NCBI GenBank assembly: GCA_016718845.1
Contig: JADKCK010000015.1
Span: 62,001-126,000 of the forward strand
Source: Sphingobacteriales bacterium
GTDB lineage: Bacteria; Bacteroidota; Bacteroidia; Chitinophagales; UBA2359
Length of the DNA: 64,000 bases
Direction of reading: 5' to 3'
Shown: positions 1 through 7,184 of the stretch, in pieces
How positions within the stretch are numbered: the stretch's first letter is position 1
Layout: every line of letters begins with the position of its first letter
The notes under the pieces: generated by a model
Told to the model about the DNA's origin: nothing
Database searches by the model: none
The model's input: only the letters and a program-made list of their open reading frames with translations
Made by a program: the position numbers and the translations under genes

Positions 1-362
1 TTGACGAATGTGTACTGCTAAACGAAAAAAATACCATTGCCGACACCGGTAAATGCAACCTTTTTGTGCTAAAAAACAACTACCTAATAACACCACCTAT
101 TGCCGACGGAGGCGTTGATGGCGTAATGCGACAAACTATTTTTACCCTAATAGGTAACAAAAAACCAACTAACAGCAATTTACAACTGTTAGAACAATCG
201 CTAACCATAGCCGATGTAGAAAGTGCCGATGAAGTATTTTTGACCAATGCGGTTAACGGCATACAATGGGTCAGAATGTTTAAACACTGCCAGTTTAACA
301 CCCATAAAACAAGCACTTCTTTAACCCAAATTATTAATCAACACATTGCCCATAATCGGTGA
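1..362 (+). CDS. Class IV aminotransferase (PabC/IlvE-like), 3' part
   Basis: The reading frame is open from the left edge (first full codon at base 3) to a TGA at 360-362, so only about 119 C-terminal residues are present. The pattern TGKCNLFV, then LITPP, then DGVMRQTI matches the PLP-binding C-terminal half of class IV aminotransferases, the family of aminodeoxychorismate lyase, branched-chain and D-amino-acid aminotransferases. Later ADEVFLTNA fits the conserved strand after it. The substrate cannot be told from this fragment. Aminodeoxychorismate lyase (folate pathway) is a reasonable guess because of the GVMRQTI form, but this is inference. The ATG at 66 is internal, not the start. Confidence 0.8.
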   Translation, partial: DECVLLNEKNTIADTGKCNLFVLKNNYLITPPIADGGVDGVMRQTIFTLIGNKKPTNSNLQLLEQSLTIADVESADEVFLTNAVNGIQWVRMFKHCQFNTHKTSTSLTQIINQHIAHNR

Positions 363-545
363 CGTTTGTAATTATCAACGTCTATACAGCATATTTTAAC
401 CAACATCGTTTGGCTCAATCATATACTCACCCATTGCCTTTACCCTATTAAAACTATTGGCTTATGAAAGCTATTATTATCACCCTAGTTGCTCTTTTGA
501 GCTGGTGTAGCACTACCCAAGCCGCTACCGCCCTACCTACTATCG

Positions 546-553
546 ACGAAATC
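546..553. repeat. 8-bp target-site duplication, left copy
   Basis: ACGAAATC lies directly before the left IS end and is repeated exactly at 2043-2050 directly after the right end. It is the duplication made on insertion. Confidence 0.93.
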
Positions 554-2042
554 GGGTGCAGCCCAAATTGTCGTTTAGGCAGTTTGTTTATGTGTTTTTT
601 TTTCGTTGCGTTTAATTAAATCAATAATTCTATTCCATTGATTGTTTTCAAAAGTAACTCTAAGATTAATAATATTTTGAGCCCCCTCCTTAGTCCATCT
701 CTGACCCGATTGTTTAAGACGTTTTTGCAATACAACTCGATGAGCCGACTCAATAGGTCCTGAACCTACCAGATATCCATTATCTCTAAATGTTTTATAG
801 AGCATTCGTTTTTCATGCTTTTTTATGTAATTATAAATCAACCGAACTTCTGCTTTTTTAGTAGTATTTAGTGATATTTGGGCTGAAACAGCAGTTGAGG
901 TGGATTGGGTACTTTGGGCTGAAACAGCAGTTGAGGTGGTAAGCATATCTTCGGCTGTTTCTTCGATTTGATGAACTATCCCCAATAGTTTTTCTAATTC
1001 TTCAAGTAGTTTTCCAACATCGTCACACAGCAAGTGCTCCTGCTGTTGAGCTAACCAATCTTTTGCTTGTTGCGGATCGGTGTAAAGCAATTTGCTACAA
1101 GCACTTAACTTCTCAATAGCGTGATAATAATCTAATATTTGTATACTGTTAGGATAAGTGTCTGTAATCCAGTTCCATATCCATTGACTGCCATCATTGA
1201 TAAATACAATTTCTCTGCCCATGCCCACTGCAAGGCACAAGGCAGATGCCATCTTTTGGCAAAAAGTGGTACTATTTCCTAATTCTGCTATATACGCTGA
1301 TTGCTTTATCTTATTATGATGCTTATCTACTGTTTCTATCGAACTGCTGCCAAATATACGCCCTAACTTCACTTCTTTCCAGTCGTTAGATTGTTCTCCT
1401 TCGCGGGTAGGTATCATGCTCCCATCAACCATCGCATAGACAGTCTCATCAACCAATAAAGAATCGGCAAATGTTTGTATTTGTTCTGTTGCTTCCTCAG
1501 AACCTTTATCAAATGACATTAAACTGCCATATAGTTGAGAAAGCCGATCCATTGGGCTACTTCCAATATTTATTTGTAGGCACTTCGACAACCACTTACA
1601 GGACTTTTCATAATTGTCGGACTGACCGCCATAAACATACAATTCTTGTAAATAGGGGCTAATTTGTATGTCAAATAAACTATTACTCCATGTATGATTA
1701 AGCGATATCGTTATCGGACCGTAACGGCTTTGAAATTTTTTTTTTACGCCTATCTCCACCTGCTTGGCTGATACTTGCCTCTAATACTGTTCGACCCAAA
1801 TTTATCCAATTTGCGTCAAACTTTTTTTCGTACTCATAAAAACTACTCTCTGTCTGAAACGTCGACAACTTCTCCCACTCTTGGGACGCTAAAGCTAAAA
1901 ACTCTTCTTTTGTCATGATATTGTTGTTTTAAATTAACCTGCAAAGTTACTCATTTTTCTACAATAATATAGGCAGCCCCTTCCAAAATAATCAACCAAA
2001 TAACTTGCTGATTTTTTCAATGCGACAATTTGGGCTGCACCC
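554..2042 (-). mobile_element. ISKra4-family insertion sequence, 1489 bp
   Basis: The element has 20-bp perfect terminal inverted repeats: GGGTGCAGCCCAAATTGTCG at 554-573 and its reverse complement at 2023-2042. It is flanked by an exact 8-bp direct duplication. It carries one transposase gene, read on the minus strand and split at an A10 tract. Perfect ends and an exact duplication suggest recent insertion. The element interrupts a signal-peptide-bearing secreted protein gene shortly after its start. Confidence 0.93.
575..1916 (-). CDS. ISKra4-family transposase, two frames across an A10 tract
   Basis: The upstream part starts at ATG 1916 and encodes 72 residues (MTKEEFLALASQEWEK...). The main part is readable from about 1759 to 575. 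Typical family features are MVDGSMIPTR and WKEVKLGRIF near the first catalytic Asp, then FINDGSQWIWNW, ILDYYHAIEKL, and the C-terminal motif GSGPIESAHR followed by QRLKQSGQRWTKEGAQ. The frames meet at a run of ten A (plus-strand T10, 1736-1745). One A fewer joins them into about 446 residues, a usual family length. The shift could be programmed slippage, as several IS families use A-runs, or a one-base consensus error. The duplicated target and intact ends argue the element was recently active. Confidence 0.88.
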
Positions 2043-2050
2043 ACGAAATC
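2043..2050. repeat. 8-bp target-site duplication, right copy
   Basis: ACGAAATC, identical to 546-553, directly follows the right IS end. Confidence 0.93.
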
Positions 2051-3209
2051 CAACAAATCAAAAAAACATTCTCTTTGTTAGATGATTGGGAGTTGAACTG
2101 GATTTACAACAACGAAACAAACAGCACCACCGATAAACGTTATTTGAACGACGTTGTATTCGACTCAGAAGAAATGTCTGTTTGGACACCTTTTAGCAAA
2201 AGCCGCATTTTGTACGAATACAACACCAATAACGACAAAAATGCACTAGTATTGCAAACCTGGGACGGCACCTCGACGGTTTGGAACAACGCCTACCGCC
2301 AACAACTAGCCTATAGCAAAGACGGTAACTTACAAGCCGTTACCCTAAATACTTGGAACCCCGACGAAAATACTTGGTTCGCTATTTATAAAGATACCTA
2401 CATTTATACCCCCAATGGTAGCCTAGAAACAGCATCGAGCCAAATGTGGAACATTGCCAACGATAACTGGAACAACACCGAACGCAAACGAGGCAACTAC
2501 AACGTCAAAGGCTATCTAACAACCGTTGTTACACAAACCCCCGATGCCAACATACCCAACTTTTGGCACAACAAATTACAAAACGTATACAACTACGATA
2601 AAAATGGCAACGAATGGCTAATTACCGAACAAACCTGGAATAACGACCACAACACCTGGAACAACGCCCAACGCGATGTACTCGATTATACCCCACAACA
2701 AGATGTAGAAACCGCCATTGTCCAAAATTGGGATAACGCCAACTGGGATAACCTTATCCGCCAACTAAAAAGCTACGACAACGAAGGAAACCTATTAAGT
2801 GTTGCCCAACAAACTTGGAACCCAAACTACCAAATGTGGGAAAGCCTAACCCTCGAAAAACACGATTTTGATACCAACGGACGCGCCATACAAACTACCC
2901 AATTGCTTTGGAACAACGATAACCAAAGCTGGACAAACGCCAACCAACAAACCTATATCTACGACAATAACCGACTAAAAGCCATCATCAACCAATACTG
3001 GAACGAAATTGACCGCATTTGGGAAAACGACTCGAAAAGTATTTTTACTTATTTACTGCCTTTTACCGCAACACCTACCAGTAATACATCTAGCAGCAGC
3101 AACGAAATTATTATCCGCTCAACACCCAACCAAACTCTGTCAATAGCACCTACTAACTCTACCAAAAAACAAAAATAATAGCTACCTACCTTGTCTTTAA
3201 ACAAAAACT

Positions 3210-3253
3210 AAATAGCAGTTGTCCATTTAAAAACGGATAACTGCTATTTTTTT
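3210..3253 (+). terminator. Rho-independent terminator after the W-repeat gene
   Basis: A 15-bp stem (3210-3224 with 3234-3248, one G-T pair) with loop ATTTAAAAAC is followed by a T-run reaching 3253. It closes the interrupted secreted-protein gene. Confidence 0.85.
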
Positions 3254-3265
3254 GCCATTTTTTTG

Positions 3266-3273
3266 TACTTTTG
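3266..3273 (+). promoter_or_regulatory. Bacteroidota -7 element before the LRR gene
   Basis: TACTTTTG matches TAnnTTTG. No TTTG lies at the usual 19-base spacing, so only the -7 half is supported. It lies 72 bases before the ATG at 3345. Confidence 0.5.
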
Positions 3274-3344
3274 CATCCAAATAAACAAACAAACTGCTTT
3301 AACCTACACTACAAAATTTCTTCAACCCAAAAACTAAATAAATA

Positions 3345-4091
3345 ATGGACAATCAAACATGGTGGAACAGCCTGCCCGACCGCTGGAAACAATTGCTTAA
3401 CCTTTACGGATTACACAAAAACGAAGTAACCGACACCCCAACCGACACCGAACTAAGCCAAATACTACAACTACAAACACTACACCTGCGCAAAGCAGGC
3501 ATCACCACCCTAACACCCCTGAATGCTCTAACCAGCCTAATAACCCTTGATGTAGGCGAAAATGAATTAAGTACACTAAACGGCATCGAAACATTACGCA
3601 ATTTAGAAACCCTATACATTAGCCAAACCAATATCGCCGATCTTAGCCCACTCGAACAATTACATAACCTTAAACAATTGGGCTTGCAAAATACCCCTGT
3701 TACCAACCTATCACCCCTAAAAAACCTTACCCAACTAACATTCTTAAACATCAGCAACACACCCATCAAGGACATTACCGCCCTGCAAACAACTACTAAA
3801 CTAAAAACCCTACAAGCTGCCAACACCCAAATAAAACAAATTGATGCCCTCAAAAATTGCTTAGAACTAACCGACCTCCAACTCGACGGCTCGCCCATCG
3901 AAAACATTGAGGTAGTAGCTAAACTGCGCCGATTAACCTACCTAGGCATTGCAAACACCCCAATAAACAGCCTAAAACCCCTAAACAAACACAACAGCCT
4001 AGAAATGATGAACTGCAAAAATACCCCCATACCCATGCTCGACCTCGACGACTTTAAATGGGCAAACCCCAACTGCGCCATAGAACAATAA
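3345..4091 (+). CDS. Cytoplasmic leucine-rich-repeat protein
   Basis: The protein has 248 residues and starts MDNQTWWNSLPDRWKQLL, with no signal peptide. From about residue 45 it consists of some eight 22-residue leucine-rich repeats of the internalin/SDS22 type: L-x-x-L-x-x-L-x-L-x-x-T-x-I-x-x-L-x-P-L. The N-terminal WWNSLPDRWK helix resembles the cap seen before many Bacteroidota LRR arrays. Such proteins are protein-binding scaffolds and the partner is unknown. The next gene, a GAF-SpoIIE phosphatase, has its own -7 element, so shared transcription is not certain. Confidence 0.85.
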   Translation: MDNQTWWNSLPDRWKQLLNLYGLHKNEVTDTPTDTELSQILQLQTLHLRKAGITTLTPLNALTSLITLDVGENELSTLNGIETLRNLETLYISQTNIADLSPLEQLHNLKQLGLQNTPVTNLSPLKNLTQLTFLNISNTPIKDITALQTTTKLKTLQAANTQIKQIDALKNCLELTDLQLDGSPIENIEVVAKLRRLTYLGIANTPINSLKPLNKHNSLEMMNCKNTPIPMLDLDDFKWANPNCAIEQ

Positions 4092-4198
4092 ACAACACTC
4101 ATTAACCAAATTGTCAACAAAACTTGCACTAAAAATTACACTTTGGTGTTTATTTGTCAAATTTTGAACCATAAAGTACCACAATCACTAAAAAATAG

Positions 4199-4206
4199 TA
4201 CCTTTG
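4199..4206 (+). promoter_or_regulatory. Bacteroidota -7 element before the phosphatase gene
   Basis: TACCTTTG matches TAnnTTTG exactly, 22 bases before ATG 4228. A TTG codon at 4204 in the same frame lies inside this element, which is why ATG 4228 is taken as the start. Confidence 0.6.
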
Positions 4207-4227
4207 CAGCTAAATAATGTACACACT

Positions 4228-5472
4228 ATGGTACCACCACAACAAGAAACCAAACTAAGTATTGCCGAGCTAGAGCGCCTATTGTCGTTGAAACAATTAC
4301 AAATAGACTCGCTCCTCGAAATTACCCAATCTATTAACAACAACCGAAACGCCAACGAACTATTCCGTATCTACGAGTTTATCCTACAAGCTCAAATGGG
4401 CGTAGAGCGCCTATTGGTTTTTCATCATAACAACCAATGGGACATCGTGTGCCGAAGCAAAATAAGTAAAGAAATAGCTAACACCATAGTGGTAGAACGC
4501 GATTTGATGCCCTACCAAGAAACTACCTTTTTGCAAAATAGCAACAATACCAACTTACAAGGGTTTGATATAGTAGTACCCATATACCATAAACAAGAAG
4601 CACTTGTATTCTTACTGCTCGGTAACATAAAAACCGAAAGCCCAAAAGAACTCCACGAAAACATCCGATTTATCCAAATTATTACCAGCATTATAGTGGT
4701 TGCTATCGAAAATAAACGACTATTTAAACAACGACTGCAACAAGATGCCCTTGAACGCGACTTAGACGTAGCCCAAAAGGTGCAAAATATGCTCATTCCT
4801 AGCTCGTTGCCCTACAACCAACACGTGCAAATGTGCGCCTTTTACATGCCCCATCGAAACGTTGGCGGCGATTATTACGACTATGTACCCCTTAACCCCA
4901 ACGAATTTATTACCTGTATGGCTGATGTATCGGGTAAAGGGATACCCGCCGCACTGCTCATGTCAAACGTGCAAGCCGTAGTACGCACCCTTGCACACGA
5001 AACCAATAACCTAAAAGAAATTGTGGTAAAACTAAACCGAACACTGCTCGACATAACAGGCGGCGACCGATTTATCACCCTTTTTATTGCCAAATACAAC
5101 CTACAAACCCGCGAGTTTACTTACATAAACGCCGGTCACAACCCGCCCTTTATGATTGCCAATAACACCACCCAACTGCTAGATAAGGGTTGCACACTTA
5201 TTGGGGTGTTTGATAAACTACCCAAAATACAACAAACTACCATTACGCTGCCACCTAACACCGTTATTATATCATACACCGACGGACTAACCGACCTTGA
5301 AAATAACAAAAACAACATGTTTGGCGTTGATAGACTGCAAAACTTAGTAGAACAGTATGCACACCTCGACATGAACGAGTTTAACCAAATACTGCTTAAC
5401 AACATCAACCTGTTCCGAGGCTCCGAACCTTACTCCGACGATATATCCGTACTTAATTATCGCCTAGTTTAA
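4228..5472 (+). CDS. GAF-SpoIIE (PP2C-type) serine phosphatase, RsbU-like
   Basis: The protein has 414 residues. Residues about 25-165 form a GAF-like sensor region. A helical linker (LERDLDVAQKVQNMLIPSSLP) follows, then a SpoIIE/PP2C phosphatase domain from about residue 190 to the end. Metal-binding motifs are present: VGGDYYD near 212, ADVSGKG near 232, DGLTD near 352 and SDDIS near 404. Such enzymes dephosphorylate anti-sigma-factor antagonists or similar STAS proteins in partner-switching control. No STAS or HPK partner is next to it, so its target is elsewhere. The protein has no membrane segment and should be cytoplasmic. The gene ends at a strong terminator and is probably transcribed alone. 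Confidence 0.92.
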   Translation: MVPPQQETKLSIAELERLLSLKQLQIDSLLEITQSINNNRNANELFRIYEFILQAQMGVERLLVFHHNNQWDIVCRSKISKEIANTIVVERDLMPYQETTFLQNSNNTNLQGFDIVVPIYHKQEALVFLLLGNIKTESPKELHENIRFIQIITSIIVVAIENKRLFKQRLQQDALERDLDVAQKVQNMLIPSSLPYNQHVQMCAFYMPHRNVGGDYYDYVPLNPNEFITCMADVSGKGIPAALLMSNVQAVVRTLAHETNNLKEIVVKLNRTLLDITGGDRFITLFIAKYNLQTREFTYINAGHNPPFMIANNTTQLLDKGCTLIGVFDKLPKIQQTTITLPPNTVIISYTDGLTDLENNKNNMFGVDRLQNLVEQYAHLDMNEFNQILLNNINLFRGSEPYSDDISVLNYRLV

Positions 5473-5483
5473 CACCAATAAAT

Positions 5484-5522
5484 AAACCGCCTATCTAATC
5501 CCAAAAATTAGATAGGCGGTTT
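5484..5522 (+). terminator. Palindromic terminator, copy 1 (left flank of TA module)
   Basis: A 16-bp perfect stem (AAACCGCCTATCTAAT at 5484-5499 with its complement at 5507-5522) has a 7-base loop. It is followed by only a short T stretch. The whole 39-base unit recurs with one difference at 6868-6906. Confidence 0.85.
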
Positions 5523-5593
5523 TACCTAAACACTAAGTAGCTACTTGTATTAATGATGTAATAAAAAAATGTGGCAAAAACTAACACCAATTG

Positions 5594-5624
5594 TTTGTAT
5601 CTGCCACATTTTTGCGTACCTTTG
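5594..5624 (+). promoter_or_regulatory. Consensus Bacteroidota promoter of the TA operon
   Basis: TTTG (5594-5597), 19 bases, then TACCTTTG (5617-5624) is an exact match to TTTG-N19-TAnnTTTG. It rules out the in-frame ATG at 5569 as a start and places initiation at ATG 5701 or 5713. Confidence 0.85.
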
Positions 5625-5700
5625 TACTTCATTTACACACCAACACCTACTTATACCCAATAAAAACCCTTTTTATCATCAAAAAACAAACAATTTTAGT

Positions 5701-6475
5701 ATGCTTACCACCATGACCGAAATTGGCAACCGATTGCAACAATTACGCAAAGCCAAAAAACTATCCCAAGCCGAGTTAGCCCAACAACTCAATATGTCCC
5801 GCTCTGTCTGGATACAAATCGAAGCAGGAAAACGTAACTTATCTGCCCTCGAACTCATCAAATTGTCCGAAACACTACAAATACCTATCCTCGACTTTAT
5901 CAGCGATAGCCCTATCACCCAACAAACCAACACCCAACCACCAAATGATACCTACGAACGTATCCCAGAGCCTAATCTAAACCTCCAAAAGCTACAAAAC
6001 GTACTACTATACCTATTTGAACGCTGCCGGAAACCCAAACATAACCGAAACCGCTTTGTGCATCTTTTTATATTTCGCCGACTTTAACCACTACGAAGTA
6101 TACCACCACTATATTACCGGCGCCGCCTACCATAAAATAGACGGCTTGCCCGTGCCTATGCAGCTAAATACCATTTTGGCTGATATGGAACACCAAAAGC
6201 TAATAACCATCATCAAAACAATGCACAACAACCTGCCCCAACGACGATTTATCCCCCTGCAAAAAGCCAACTTAACCCAAATTAACGCCTCCGAATACCA
6301 TATCATCGACACCGTTTTACAGCAACTGCTAAACATGCCCGAAATTCAACTGAAAGCCTACACCCAAAACGACATGCCCCTACGCGCCACACAAAACAAA
6401 GAATGGATTAACTACGAACTAGCCATGTACCGCGAACCACCTTATGTATTAGTAGAAGATACCGAAGAATTTTAA
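5701..6475 (+). pseudogene. HTH-Panacea (SocA-like) antitoxin, single-base frameshift
   Basis: The first frame gives an XRE helix-turn-helix: IGNRLQQLRKAKKLSQAEL, LNMSRSVWIQIEAGKRNLS, then LIKLSETLQIPILDF. It is followed by a linker and the start of the Panacea domain (LQNVLLYLFERC). At about 6028-6032 the Panacea domain continues in another frame: GNPNITETALCIFLYFADF, then TGAAYHKIDGLPVP, up to 6475. Removing one base of TGCCGG joins them into about 257 residues. Panacea domains neutralise many unrelated toxins, and the HTH would bind the operon promoter for autoregulation. ATG 5701 is followed by a second ATG at 5713, and either could be used. The gene lies 12 bases before the toxin gene. 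The break may be a consensus error. If real, the toxin would lack its antitoxin. Confidence 0.82.
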
Positions 6476-6487
6476 AACGCCAATGCC

Positions 6488-6838
6488 ATGAAGTTTATAG
6501 AAACTCCCCCGTTTAAAAAAAACGTAAAAGAACTTACTAAACGCTTTCGCGCTTTACCTGCTGCTATCGAAGAATGGAAAGTAATTCTTGCTGTTGCCCC
6601 TACACACTACCTAGCACAAGCTATCAGCGGCTTAGGCAACGAAATTCCACTACCCGTTTACAAGATGAATGTTACTTGCCATAATTTAATCGGCAAACGG
6701 CTTAGGCTTATTTATACCTACGATGCACCCAACGAAACCATTACCTTTATCGAAGTTTATTTTAAAGGCGACAAAGAAAACGAAGACCAAAACCTAATTA
6801 CCCAGTTTTTTAACCCCACCGATAATAACGAAGAATAA
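6488..6838 (+). CDS. RelE/ParE-superfamily toxin-like protein
   Basis: The protein has 116 residues. FIETPPFKKNVKELTKRF at the N-terminus and GKRLRLIYTYD, TITFIEVYFKGDKENED near the C-terminus match the helix-then-beta-sheet layout of RelE/ParE-like toxins. Such toxins are usually ribosome-dependent mRNA endonucleases or gyrase inhibitors. Which activity applies here is not visible. The gene follows the HTH-Panacea gene by 12 bases and the same promoter should drive both. Antitoxin-first order agrees with a type II toxin-antitoxin operon. The reading frame is intact, unlike the antitoxin's. Confidence 0.82.
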   Translation: MKFIETPPFKKNVKELTKRFRALPAAIEEWKVILAVAPTHYLAQAISGLGNEIPLPVYKMNVTCHNLIGKRLRLIYTYDAPNETITFIEVYFKGDKENEDQNLITQFFNPTDNNEE

Positions 6839-6867
6839 ATACCCTAGCTATTACTCATTTAACACAT

Positions 6868-6906
6868 AAACCGCCTATCTAATCCTAAAAATTAGATAGG
6901 CGGTTT
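6868..6906 (+). terminator. Palindromic terminator, copy 2 (right flank of TA module)
   Basis: The same 39-base palindrome as at 5484-5522 with a single C/T difference in the loop, here followed by a longer T-run to about 6910. It ends the TA operon. Confidence 0.88.
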
Positions 6907-6988
6907 TTTTATTGCTACTGCCGTTGTTCGTGTCTGCACGAATAACAACCGTGTTTGCACCAACAACAGCTTGTTCAAAAAATTAAGT

Positions 6989-7174
6989 CTATCCCATCAT
7001 CACCTCATCTACCAAAAGCATTAAAGCGGCTGTTTGGGTAAGCGATACAATAATTTGTTGATAGTGCAAAATATCGTTGAAGCCCAAGGCGCTACCTTTA
7101 TGGTCTTTTAACCACTTTTGGGCAGGCTGATAACCACCAATATAAAAGTCAAAAGCTACTTGGGGTACATACAA
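6989..7174 (-). pseudogene. C-terminal relic of a type ISP restriction-modification enzyme
   Basis: This 61-residue stretch contains FDFYIGGYQPAQKWLKDHKG, then LGFNDILHYQQIIVSLTQT and a final LMLLVDEV. It matches the extreme C-terminus of type ISP (LlaBIII-like) restriction/methyltransferase polypeptides, where IGGYQ...KWLKDRKG...DI.HYQ is conserved. The intact enzyme is well over 1000 residues and nothing of the rest is present. The upstream side runs directly into the end of the FG-GAP gene. It is therefore a leftover of a deleted or displaced defence gene, next to the TA module. No function is expected. Confidence 0.75.
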
Positions 7175-7184
7175 CTCAAGTATT

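Larger units (their letters stand above)
464..3178 (+). pseudogene. Secreted W-rich repeat protein, interrupted by an IS
   Basis: The first 30 codons (464-553) encode a signal peptide (MKAIIITLVALLSWC...TTQAATA) and then stop at an insertion sequence. The remaining 375 codons run from 2051 to 3178. Removing the IS and one copy of the 8-bp duplication joins GAC GAA ATC to CAA CAA ATC in frame and gives an uninterrupted protein of about 405 residues. The body consists of some eight or nine degenerate repeats of 30-40 residues with the pattern Q-x-W-N/D-x(4-6)-W-x-N, then Y-x-Y-D/T, then N-G-x-L. This suggests a secreted beta-rich repeat protein. No type IX C-terminal domain is visible and the tail is Ser/Thr/Asn-rich. 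I do not know its function. The part after the IS has its own ATG inside the IS end (2030), but it would lack a signal peptide. Confidence 0.8.

Noticed and set aside
5569..5700. N-terminal extension of the antitoxin from ATG 5569
   Set aside because: It contains the full TTTG-N19-TAnnTTTG promoter at 5594-5624. The HTH domain starts after ATG 5701.
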